Shown piece after piece: positions 13,925 through 25,697 of a stretch of 60,000 nucleotides of DNA. Below the pieces are notes generated by a model that did no database searches, was not told the DNA's origin, and saw only the letters and a program-made list of their open reading frames with translations. Both the position numbers and the translations under genes were made by a program. Numbering within the stretch: position 1 is the stretch's first letter; every line of letters starts with the position of its first letter. The stretch lies in assembly GCA_905221605.1 (NCBI GenBank), contig CAJNDS010000669.1:64001-124000 (forward strand), given 5' to 3'. Origin of the DNA: Symbiodinium natans. Lineage: Eukaryota > Sar > Dinophyceae > Suessiales > Symbiodiniaceae.

Positions 13925-14090
13925 CCAACAACACCAGCAATAGCACCTCCACCACAACAACAGCACCAGCATCAGCACCAGGACCAGAACCAACACCACC
14001 ACCGCCACCACATCCACCACCAACAGCAGCAGCAGCCGCAGCAACAATAGCAACAGTAGCAACGGTAGCAACGGGAGCAACACGCAAAAA
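13925..14090. repeat. Imperfect trinucleotide-rich tract (ACC/CAG/CAA)
   Basis: The plus strand is built of degenerate CAN and ACN triplets with almost no T until about 14,050. It forms part of an open minus-strand frame, where it reads as Trp, Cys, Val and Gly-rich low complexity, which argues that this part is not coding. Confidence 0.75.
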
Positions 14091-14099
14091 CACAGCAAT

Positions 14100-14520
14100 A
14101 ACATGCAAACCTAAGCAAAGCGATGGGAACATCAGAAGCAGACAGGGCACCAAATAAAACCATCAGCTTGCTTGCTGCTTTGCTTACGAAGCTAGACCCA
14201 GACTCACAAAACCAGCCCGGCAAAACTACACGAACAAATGCCTCCAGCTTCCAACGTTCCAGTATTGTAGAGTTTACAGAAGAAACCCTCCAAGGCCGAA
14301 AAGAATCAGCAATGGTTTCTGGAACCATCCGTGGCCTGCCATGGTGGGCCAGAAGCCCAGAAACAGACCCGACACACCATTCTCCTTCATGGGCGGAGCA
14401 GGCATGGGAAAGATACAACAAGGCAAGCGAAAACTGAACCTCAGGAAGCGTCTCTTCTGACGCCCATTCTTGTTGCACATGTGGACTCCACGCGCCACCT
14501 AAACTCGACAAGCCCGGCAA
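14100..14520 (-). CDS. Open frame of uncertain reality
   Basis: A minus-strand frame is open from 14,520 through 14,100 and beyond into the trinucleotide tract. The non-repetitive part (about 140 codons) looks protein-like, with LPEVQFSLALLYLSHACSAH and KLMVLFGALSASDVPIALL. The opposite strand is also open for about 104 codons (14,123-14,437), so base composition alone could explain both. No family, splice site or start was identified. Confidence 0.2.
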
Positions 14521-17500
14521 AGACCGAGCAAAGCAACCTCACTCAACAACTCAACTTTCTGAAGGTCAGGAACCGTGAAAGCCTAAGGCAGTTGGAGCAA
14601 GGCGCTTGCTGGAAACTCGGCACAAGTACGCCCCTGAACCCAAACCCCCTTTCGGACATGACCATCCCAACAAGAAACTGAGGAGGCTCCCAACACAAGA
14701 CTAGGGAGAAAGCCAGGCCGGAGCATTCTCAACAGCAGCGCAAAAACCTTGCCCACCTTCAAGCGTTAATCGCTGACCGATCCTGGCTCGAAAGCCTCAT
14801 CCCCAGCATTTTACAAATTCTCTAAAACTTGACAGTTCTCGATTGTCAAACGTTTCGTTAAAACTCTTCGGCTTCTCTAAACGACTGCAAATGGGTTCGC
14901 ACTGTATAGGGCACTTTGTGAAACTGTACCCAAGCCTGTTCGCAACTAAACCCATTGAACTCGAGCTTACCCTTGCGGTCGCTTTCCTTCACCAGCCGAT
15001 GGCCGGCCGCCAGTAGGCCCAGATTGCTGAAGCGACTAGGCTCCGTCTGCTGAAGCGTCTTCACCTTGAAGTTTTCAGGCTCAAGTGTTCGAAGGGAGCC
15101 GGGTGGTTGCAGCTTAGGGGGAAATCAAGGGATTCGGCGGGTTCTAATGGGTTTTTGGGGCTGAGGCTGCGCTGAGAGTTTTCAGGATGTGAAAGCGAAC
15201 GAAAGCTGTCTCCCTCCCTCTGGCTTTTGGTCTTTCTGAGGGAAGACACGGCTTTCCACCGGCTCGAGGAACCTTTCTCTTCTTTTGAGTGAAGGTGTGG
15301 GGTGGGAGAATTGCTTCTCGCTGAAAAGGAGACGCATGTTGCTTGGCTGAATCCTCCGTTCGAATTCGATGGGCTAATTGTGTGAACATGTGTACGGCGG
15401 AGCAGCGACAGCAGCTAGTGCCACATTATGCTCGTTTGGGTTCGGCTTAAGGGACAAGGGTTCCGGCAGAATCGGACCAACGCTACGGCAGAGTCAAGTC
15501 CCCAAACTCCGAGCCCAAAGCCCAATGCGCAGATGAACTGGGTGAGGCGACACGGTTTCGAGCTTCGCTTCCCCGACTCGTGATCAAGCAAACACATCCA
15601 GTAAGGCTTATTTGAACGTTTGACTGCACAATCGTGTGGCTAGCGGCTACCTGCTTTCTCTGACCCAAGCCAACGTTGTTCTCATGACATTTTTCCTGCC
15701 TCGAAAGCTGAGTGACGTTTTCTGCTGACCCATCTGCCGAAAGCCAATCGCCCAAAGGAAAATTGATTGCCTTGCAACTAAGAAGATGCTCTGCCTCACA
15801 ACCTGACTTTACGGGTGGGCCAACAATCCATCCCTTTGGCCACGGGCACCCTTGGAACAGAGAAGGCATTTCGTGTGAGCCAGTGAGACTGCCAGTATTG
15901 CAGAAGCCACAAGACGTTTCAAGGCTGTACTTGTTAAGGCGTCGGGGTTTCAGGTCATTGGTAAGCTTTGGAATGCAAGTGGAGGATTCGAGGCAGGTGG
16001 CCTTGTCAGGTACTGAAAGCAGTGTAACAGTGCACGCAAAGCTTTGAAGCCTCAGAAGCCTCAGAAGCCCCCTGCCGACTTAGGGATGATTTTGCTCGAA
16101 GCCTCTGAGGGCTTAAGAGCCGACATGCGCAAGGCCGCAACGGCTGAAACCCTGAACCTCGACCTAAACATCGCAAGTGACGAGAGCACTTTTAAATGTT
16201 CTACCCGGTTCTACCCAAAGGCAGTCGGCAGGGAATAATTGAATAGGTATTCCCGCTTACGGTTCCGTTGGAGTCTGAAACCTCTGAGCCTCTGGTTGAT
16301 GCCTTGGGATCGGACCACGTCTAGGGGCACCAGCGCCACGTGGGTCATCGTGCACGCCAAGGCTCCTTTCATGTGACAGTAGTTATTGGAGTCGTACACT
16401 GAGATCATATGAGATCTCGGGCGATGTAGGCTCCCGTAGAGGAGTGGGGTCCCTCACGGCAGCACGTAGCAGTAGGCAGTCCACACTTTGTTCACATCCC
16501 AGCCCTTCATATCCCATCATATCACTCCTTTCCTTTGTGCCCTTTGATCGTCCCGGCTTATCCTGGCCTGCCAAGGTGAAGAGTGCCTCGGTGTTCGTAG
16601 GCTACGGAGACGTGGTCAGACGAGTGCTCTTGGGGGTAGGCCTTTCAAGAGCTTTCTTGAGGCAGCTTGGGGCATCACATTTCCCCCTTCGAACCAAAAA
16701 CCCAAAATGATGGCAACTTCAATGGGCGAACTTCCTAAGGTCAGACGCAACTTCCGCAGCCGGCGCCTCAGTTTCAACCCGAAGCAGATTTGGGCTTGTC
16801 TAGGTGAGACTTGAAAGGCGTCGGCTTGGACCCTCTGTAAACCCGCTGTGAAGCCCCATGCTGGTAAAACCCTTTAAGCCTTGTAAGCCTTACTAAGCCA
16901 TAAAGCCTCCTAAACCCCAAATATGGCTTCCCCCTTGAGAGGCCCTCGAAAAATGCCGCGCAAGTGCGTAGATGCGGAAGTTCAGCGGTTTCTCTCGCTG
17001 CAAGGGCTGGGCCTCAGGGGTTAAGAGTTAGGGTTTAGAGAATTTAGGGGGCTAAGGCTCGGGGAGAAGTGCAAGACCGCGCGCTTAGGGTGCAGGCTCC
17101 GAGCACTTAGCGGCACCCTCGTTCCTGAACCTGTCTTCAGAATCCTAATGGGACACCACCTGGCCTGAATGCCGCCGTCCTGCGAATACTTCTCATGCGC
17201 CTCCTGCAAGACAGCGGACCTCGGTCCACAATAACAATCACAAAACTGAAGCAGGAACAGTAGGGACTCAGAATGGTTCCCTTGCTTTTTGATACGTACC
17301 CTACACACTCCAAGATCACGGTTCACCGAACGGCTTTCCACTTTCTATCTGCTGCTGGACACGCTTTGGACACCACTGAACAAGACCCGGGCGTCGCGTT
17401 TGTCAGCATTGGCGCCGGCAACAGTGCCGCGGGGTCCCGCCACCACTCGGCGTCTGGAAGTCCCTGGGGTCCGAAGGGTCTTGACTTCGACCAACTCCGG

Positions 17501-18657
17501 CCACTTTGCACTGTGCAAGGTTACACCCGACAGAAACCCCACATCGAACACCGTAAGACCTATGCACTGAAGAAATCGAAGCCCCAAATTCGACCGCCTG
17601 TGCAGCTCGTGCCCGGGGGGCCGTCAGCGATGCTGCCACCGCTGCCTCCCCAGGAGGCTTAGGGCTCAGGATGGCAGGAGCCGGATGTGCCACGGATGAG
17701 TTCTGTGGTCTCAAACAGGCTTCGGGTGGCGTCAGGATTGCGGCCGTGGGTCGCGGCATCCCATCCTCCATGTGGTTGTCAAGGTGAAAACCACACCCTA
17801 TAAATATCCTATAAATCCCAGAGTGGAACCCCGAACCCCAGACACCCTTAAACCCCTTGAGCCCCATCATCCTGAACCTTTCTGGGGTCGAGTCATCGGG
17901 CCATGAGTGAGATGGGCCCAGATCGCATGCTCTGCGCCTTGAAGCCAGCAACGTCAACCTGCTCCGCAGGTCGGGTTTTGGGATTCATGATCTACAAAGT
18001 TGGCAGATTTGAAATTTGGAATTTGGAGTTTCAGGCTTCAGTGCTTGAGGACATCATGGCTGCAAAGCTATACACGCTTGCAATCGAGAATTGAGCACCA
18101 GTTCACACAGACCAGGGGGGGAAGGGAACTGGATGCTAGCGCCTTGGCACTCTAAACCCTAAAATCGAAGGAGCACTCACAGGAGCACGATCCAAGTCCC
18201 AAAGCGAGCGACATTTCGACCATGGAACGAGCACCTGATTGACCGTTGGAACACCATAGTGTCAAGACATTGTGGTGGAACTTTGGGATCTGCCGATCGC
18301 CGTGCTTGACAAAGACCAACACCGATAGAAAGACAGATGCTCTCCATGGTTCAGCAGCACATGGTCCCTTTGTGCCCCTTGACTCGCACACTAGATCGCC
18401 TCACCATTGCTGTTCGCAAGGGCTTCTTTCAACATCTGCTCCACTTCGGGCTTTGACAGCCACCCATCACCTATAGACCTGAGAGAAGCATTGCGACTGT
18501 CAATGCTGGCAGGGAAAAAAGGCTGAACCTACTCATGCGCCCAACGAAGGGCGGATTTCACAAAGACTAAGGTTGGGGCTGAAACGTGTCTTGTATCTCA
18601 TCCCTGGCAGGCAAGAGCCGGCACCCCAAACCCTAAGCTTAAGGCCGGAGAATTAAA
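14521..18657. other. Intergenic or unassigned sequence
   Basis: No exon could be supported with confidence. At 17,345-17,587 a minus-strand frame with coding-type codon use (VGFLSGVTLHSAKWPELVEV) competes with an open plus-strand frame at 17,273-17,662. Neither has a recognised family. The rest is short frames and degenerate telomere-like motifs (for example near 17,020-17,040). Confidence 0.4.
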
Positions 18658-18691
18658 TTAGTTTTTTGTTTGTTTTTTGGATTTTTTTTGC

Positions 18692-18807
18692 TTTAGGGTT
18701 TAGGGTTTAGGGTTCAGGGTTCAGGGTTCAGGGTTTAGGGTTTAGGGTTTAGGGTTTAGGGTTTAGGGTTTAGGGTTTAGGGTTTAGGGTTTAGGGTTTA
18801 GGGTTTA
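18692..18807 (+). repeat. Interstitial telomere-type heptad array (TTTAGGG)n
   Basis: About 16.5 consecutive heptads. Three near the left end read TTCAGGG, the others TTTAGGG, the Arabidopsis-type telomere repeat that is also used by dinoflagellates. The array is oriented with the G-rich strand on the plus strand and is bounded by a T-rich arm on the left (18,659-18,690) and an A-rich arm on the right (18,822-18,868). It lies inside the sequence and is not at a window end, so it is an interstitial block unless this is an assembly join. Confidence 0.95.
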
Positions 18808-18879
18808 CCAGTAGCAAGGACAAAAAACACAAAAAAAACCAAAAAAAAACAAAAAAAATCCTAAAAAAAAGACATCCTA

Positions 18880-21800
18880 AGCTTAATCCTCGTCAAGGCG
18901 AAACCGTTGAGGCCTTCATTCCCAACATGATGTTGAATGCAGAAGCACGGAACTGCTCCCTATGCCGACTCTTCAGAAAAGAGTGTCCATTTGTCCATAT
19001 CTGTCGACTGAGAATGCTCCTTGTCAGCATGCCGTTGCCATCGCGGTCCATGGCGAGGAAAACCTCCATCCTTAGTTCACACGTCAAAGAATTAGGCACA
19101 CGGAGCGGCAAGACGGCTTTCTTATCCTTACGAGTTCTACCTTAGGAACCTTGGCACGCGCATGTCCAAAGCATGCATGGGGTTCAGGGTGGGTTTAACA
19201 TTCACAAGATCCACCTTGCTGCCAAGTCACACCTCGTCACGGTCAGTGCTAAAATTTTGATCGAAGAAAGACCCCCGGAGAACATCCTGTCAGGATTTTG
19301 AGGAGTAGGGCTTTTTCCTTGCTTGGCGACTTAGAACGATCCAACACACAAGGGTCACCAAAAGCGCCTTCGAAAAATGTACCCGCCAGCAGGTTGGAAC
19401 TAACGCTTTGAGGGTTGGGTTGGGGTTCTGTAGATGCAATGGAGCTGTCATTTTCTGAGTAAGCGCGAGCGTAGGCAGGAGGGCAGCCTAGAACTCACCC
19501 TGTGGCCCTGCGTGCAGCACGAAGAGTCACTGAGTCACCCTCAAATCTACACAAACTTTTTCCAACTGCGCCTCCGAGAGGAGGCCGAAGCACAGCCTGC
19601 GAGCACTGAAAATGAACTGAGATGGGAGAAGATGATTGAAGATGATTGCCACTTTCTCACGGAACATCCAAAGGCAAAAACAAATCCAAGCGTGTTGCCC
19701 TACCCAAACTCTCCTTAGACCCAACACCTGTCAATACTGAGCCCAAAAGCCCAATTTCAAACAAGTCCACCTGATTTGCTGCTCTGCATCGAAGGGAAAT
19801 CTCCCCCCAAAACGCTTGATGAGAGCTGCCTGGGCTGGGGAGGTCAGTGCTGCTATGAAATCGCTATTGCCGCAAGGACTAGCCGCGACTAGCCGAGTCT
19901 AGGAGTCTAGGAGTCTAGCCCTAGCTCCACGCCATGTGGCTGCCAGCGCCCCGGCTTTTCCACGCCAGCGCTCAGCGAGCGTCTTTGCAACAGAGGCCTC
20001 TGCAAGGCAGAGGAGCAGAGAAGGCGGGTTGTTCCTGCTGTCCAGGGCTCCGTCGTTCAACCCCTTGTACACCAAGGTTGGACATGGTTGGACCGGATTC
20101 GGGTGTGGGGGTTGCAGGTTGTCGCAATCTCGGGAAGCCTCACTGACAGTCTATACGTTGCATTTCCATTTCTCCAGATCGCCAGCCAGTAAGGATGGCG
20201 TAGAACTCTGGGCTCAGGATGTCACATCAGGCAAAAGACACATTCCTCCAACATCATCGACGGAGACAAGCCGAAAGCTTGATTAGATGCTGCTGGATTG
20301 AGCTTCAGCTTGCAGAGCTGATTTCCAACACCTCGTCCCATTTTGCTCATCAAGGGCCCAGCCGTGCGCCTCAAACCGTGCGAAGAGCTCCTGCGGCGTT
20401 TCCGTGCCGGCCTCGCAAGTGGCGCATGTTTTCTAAGTCCATACGAAGCAAACACCATTGACTTTAGACTCTAAACGCGGCTTCCTCCAGTTGAGAAAGG
20501 CTTTCAGTGCTTCGGGGTGCAGGTTCGGGAGTCTCGGCAAAGAAACCCACCCAACCCTAACTCCCAAAGCATCTTGCAGAAGGACCTCCTTGCTGGGGTT
20601 TTGGGGCTTCCAGGTTTGTGGGATCTTTGACCTACAGGACCCCTACGATGAAGCTAGCTTGCCTCCTTAAAACACTCAAGCCTTCGAGCGAGGTAATTGT
20701 GTGGGCAGGGGGTTGCTGTTTTGGGTTCAAGTGTCCAGGAACCCTTTATGGTGTTAGGCGCGGACCCGCTAAGAGCAGCCTCTGCATCTTCAAATTCTCC
20801 GAGCGGCTGACTTTGCCCCGGCCCACCAGGCAGCACAGCGTTCGTCGCGTGCGAGCAGCAGTCTCGCCAGGTAGGCGACGAAGGCTGGAGGATACCTGAT
20901 GTGCTGCTCAGGGACTGCAATGTCAGTTCTGATGACATGAATAGAGCGACGACGAGACGGACATGATCGGGTTGAAACATCTGAGATCATCTGAGCCTCC
21001 AAGCACCCAAGGCTCACAATCCGCATCTGCCGTAGAACGAAGCCCTAGCCCTAACCCGCTAGACCCAACAAACCAAGACGTGATCATTTATGGTGACTGC
21101 TCGGGAGCCCAGCTTACCATCTTTGGGTCTTGTCAAAGACTTCGGGGCTCAAACCTGGAACCCTTGAAACCTTGAACACTTGCAAAAAACTCAGTTGCGT
21201 GGTGAGCCACTCAGCTCAGGCTTCTCAGAAGCCAGAGCCCAAGATTTCGAAAGGATCCCGAACCCTCAAACTCCTTCTACACAAAGAGTGGAGCTGAGCA
21301 GCGCAGCCCAGACGCCTAAATGATCGAGCGTAAGAGCACCGCGGTTTTCCAGCAAACCCTAAGCCATAAGCCTACTTTCCGATATTTTCTTCTAAACCTC
21401 TAGGCCCCCGAACCATCCTGAAGCCCTGGAGCCAAAAGGGCCCCAAAAAGGGCAAACCATCGGAGGCCAAGCTGGGCCGAGGTGCTCCGCAGATGGCAAC
21501 TCGCTCTGATTTTCCAGAGTTTCCAGATCATCTATCCACAACCTGGTTTAGTTGCAAGAGTGACGGTGCTTATAGAGCTTTAGGGAGCTTTAGGGAACCG
21601 CTGGAGAAGTGTGTGAGTGGTTCGGGTCCGTTGTCACCTCCAAGGCTTTCACGCTGCTGCACTTGCCATCTCGAGCTTTCTGCGACAGTCTGGCTAAGTC
21701 CAGAGCATGAGCTTAAAACCGAAACCCCGAAAACTATGCCTGAATGGGAAACAGCAACGCCAGGCCATAAGGCCTGCAGAATTTCTGACACGAGGTAGTC

Positions 21801-24800
21801 CCAGGTGCCCAAATAGAGAAGACAACTAGTGTGCAGGATTCGGGGCCGGCCCATTAAGTGCCGTCGTCAACCGATGGCAGCCTACCACTGGCCTTTCTGA
21901 ATCTGCCGAGGTTTGGGTTTAAGGTGTAAAAAGTTGGGATTGCAGCAGCTCCAGCACCGAGACACAAATTCTTCGTGTACTGCTCCTGTCTTCGATTGCC
22001 TCACTTCTCCAGGGAACCCTCCCAGGCATGGCCAAAACATAGCTGGACACTAAACCAACTCGTAAAGCAGCCCTGCCAGCAGCCCTTGATGCGATAGAAT
22101 CCAGGTTTCGGTAGCAGGGGAAACCCAACGGGTTTGCGTTCAAACTGAAGCGAAAAACGCCCATGATTACAAGCAAATGCGGTTGCTCGGTAGACATGGC
22201 GATGCAAGTTTGGAGTTACTGGTGCACGCCAGGCCGCTCACAACCTCCTCGTAAGAAAATGGCGACGCCCCGAGGAGAAAGTCCCAGGAGGCCCTCTTGT
22301 TTAAGCCTGAGGCTGCAGAGCTGATCAGGGTGGAGGACTTAGGCTTCGAGGATCGTTCCTGGGATTGGGCCGAAGGACTTTTTGGAGCTGAGCTGCATCG
22401 GTCAGAAGAACTTACGGTCTCGAACTGGTTTCATGGTTGCCCAGAACCTTCTGATACCGCACCCTGAACCCCTTAACATGTGCTCACGAGTTGCGAACAA
22501 TCTTGCTGTACGAAAAGGGCCAAGAGGACTACGCAATGACTTTAATTGGTTTTAGGAGGGGAACCTCTGGACAGAAAACATTGTTGTCACCTCACCACAA
22601 GCAACCTTGCATAAAGGGCGGCCAGAATCCTAAACTTAAACCCTGTCGATCTTCCACAACAGCTGCTGGCGGCCGGCGGAGCCACCCTGCTCGATGAGCG
22701 CGAAGCTGCACCCGTGGTGCGGGCTGAGGCCGTCCCTGCGGTGCAATAAACCTCAGATTTGCTGACATCCTTGAAGCAGTACCCTCAGCAGTACTCTTGG
22801 CAACCCATTTGTAACCGAGAGAGTTCGGTGTGACGTGATAGCCCCGCGGCCAATGGCTGCCATGGGATTGTGTTGAAAGCAGACTCTGCGAGGTCCGCAA
22901 GGCCCTGACTGACTGCTCGTGGGTCACACAAACCCCCAGAAAGAAAAAAAAAAAAAAAACGCGTCTTGGTTTTTTTGTGGTTTGTTGCTCCGTTTAGCCG
23001 GGTGTGAAATGGACAAAATGGTGGACGTGACTATCTGCACCTCGGTAGTTCAGTATCAGCAGCAGGATGGTGTTTGTCAGCCTGTCAAGATGGGACGACT
23101 GCCGCTGCGATACTCGTCTGCCGAGGATTGAGATCTTGGGGTCGAGCCCATCCGACTTTCCGAAGGTTCGGCTGAGGCACGTCTCCGCGCCAGGGCGGTT
23201 CTGAGATAGGCAGAATCCCAGCAGAACCTCGAGGTCACGCAGCAATGAACCAAACCCTACTTGGCTCAACTAAACTGATCTCATGAATAAGGAAGGATCT
23301 CGCACTCATCTGCTAAATCGAAACGACTCGCCCCAAAAAGTAAGACGGTGCAAAAGCCTAAGGCCACCCATAATCCCGACTCTCGCAACTTGCAGCCGCA
23401 ACATGCCGCAGGCTTGGGGGGTTTATCGCTTACTTTCTAGGCCCTAGTCCACCTAAACCCTCAACCCTCCTGTAATACATCCCAGATATGCCAGGATATG
23501 CCAGGCGCCAGCCGCCAAGTGCAGGGCCCAATGGCCGGCAGGCGGCGCCGTGCGGGCGCACGAGGCGGGGGCTCCATTGGCTTTTGGGGGGTGTGTCGTG
23601 GGTGGGGAGTTTTCGTGTTTCGTGCTTAGGTGTTGGGAGTTGGGTTTTTTTTGGGGGGAAGGGCTTAAGTAGGGTTTATCGTGTTTTTTTGCGGGGCCTG
23701 GGATTGTACAACTGGTATAACTGCGCCTGCCCGCCAACAAGCGAGGACGTCGGCTGGTGTGGTAGTAGGTGTGGTTTGGCTGGACCGGACCTTTCATGAC
23801 TGGCCGGCGCGTCCGAACTAGACGGCGCTGCGCATGCCTAGGTGCAGCCTCAACAATTTGAGGTCACGCGAAGTTGCACCACCCAACAGAGAGGAGCCAG
23901 ACACGAGCAATTTCGGCCCGCTGACAGAACCTGTGGAGCTTCAAATTTGCCTGGTACTATCAGTGAAAGTGTTGCATCACACTCCAGCTTGTTCCAAACA
24001 CTTTGTTTCCGTGTGTTGAGAATGAATGGATACACAGCTGCACAGCTATATCAGGACTAAGAAACATTTAAGTACAGACCTCACCAGGCTGCGGAAAAGG
24101 CACTTGCCAACCCTCAAGCTCCAACCCCAGATCTTGACAACCGAAACTCATAGGCACCGTCATGGATTTCAAAACGTAAGCCCTCTTCCAGTTTTCTCTG
24201 GCAGCGCGGCGTCAGGATCGGAAGATGCTGGCGCTGCCCGCACTGCCCGCTCAGCTGCCCATGCCGCCTGTCCAGTGCATGTACAAACCTTCGAAGCCTA
24301 CTTCCGGGAGCTGCATTCAAGGAATGGACATGGGCTGTGGTTAAAGGTCCTTGTAAGACTACTGCCAGAAAAACTGTAAGGTCGGCAGACCATGTATTTC
24401 TCACACAGTGCCAAGCAAAGCACAACAAGGGTACGAGCAGCAGTTCGTACCTGAGCAAGGCCTAACCAGCCTTAACTCCAAACCCTGAAACCATCCCTAC
24501 GACCAAAAACTGGAATCCCACATCCTGCAAGGAACAAGCGCTCAAGACCTGAAAGCACTTGCAGCCTCAATTTTCAACTTCCCCGGAGGTACAAACGCTT
24601 TTGAAACCCTACTTGAGAGCCCGGACCCTAAATCACAACACGCCGCGGGCGGCTCGTTAGCAAGGTTGAGGAATGTCGTCTACCCAGGCCTCTTGTATCC
24701 TCTTGTCATGTGCGCTTTGGAATGACTGGCTTTTGCAGGCCTCATATCACGTCTACCAGTGCCAGCAAGTTCTCTTTGCATCCTGATGCTGCTTGAGAGC

Positions 24801-25690
24801 GTCTTTGCGCTCGACTTGGTCAATGGTGACACTGTGCTGACTCTGCTGTTGGGCACGGGACTTAAGTTTCGGGTTTAGGGTTTAAGGTTTCGGGTCAGGT
24901 GGACCTCATGGCTTGCTACGGGCTAGGCCAATGCCGTTCCGCCACGACGCCTTTGGTCCCGGCATCGAACATTCGAATCTAGCCCTACACGCGAATTGCT
25001 GTGAAACTGCTCGTGGGCTCGAAAATCTTGTGGCCCAGTTACGGCCGCATCCCCCTTTGTCCAGGATGTATGCAAAGTGCTTGCATTTGCTCAGTCGCAG
25101 TCAGCATTCGAAGTGCCCCCTCAAGGGCCCTAACTCTCCTACATCTCCCCTCCCCTGGCAGACGGCATCACGTTTGGATTTCAGTCACCATCGGAGCAAT
25201 CTTGGGGGAAGGCGGCTTCTGAAGCCCAAGAGGCACATTCGCACACAGGGACGTGTCCGCCAGCTCCTGCCAAACACCACAATGGGGTTCCTGTGGGGGT
25301 TCCTAGCCAGTTCCCAAACAAGTAACTCTCACTGCCTCTCACTGTCTCTCACGGTCTCTCACTGTCTTACTGTCTCCCTCTCACTGTCCCCATTCGTGCA
25401 GAGGACAGGCACACTGTTAAGCATACTTCCATTGCCAGAGTGAGGTTGCTCGATCTCTAACCTTCAGGATGTTGCCTGTTGTGTAAGTGGGTGGCCGAGC
25501 TCTCCATGGTCCGTTCCCGATTTCCGAATTCTGGGTGGGTCCAGAGCTTAAACAAAATTGCGAAGTCCATGTCAGGCTACCATGAACTTTCAAGTACCTG
25601 ATTGAGGCCAGCGGCGATTCGTGCACTACTCGTGCCGCGAAAAATGAACGTAGAATGTGGCAAACGAAAGTTTCGGGGTGGAGGTTTTTG
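18880..25690. other. Intergenic or unassigned sequence
   Basis: No exon could be supported. A plus-strand segment at about 19,565-19,717 (EEAEAQPASTENELRWEKM) is protein-like but isolated. A poly-A run lies at 22,944-22,959, and TCTCACTG-type short repeats at 25,326-25,390. Telomere-like degenerate motifs occur near 24,868-24,890. Confidence 0.45.
25326..25390 (+). repeat. Short tandem repeat of CTCTCACTGT type
   Basis: The plus strand repeats variants of CTCTCACTGT about six times, with substitutions (CACGG, CTTACTG). It is low-complexity and no coding function is apparent. Confidence 0.8.
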
Positions 25691-25697
25691 CATGAGA

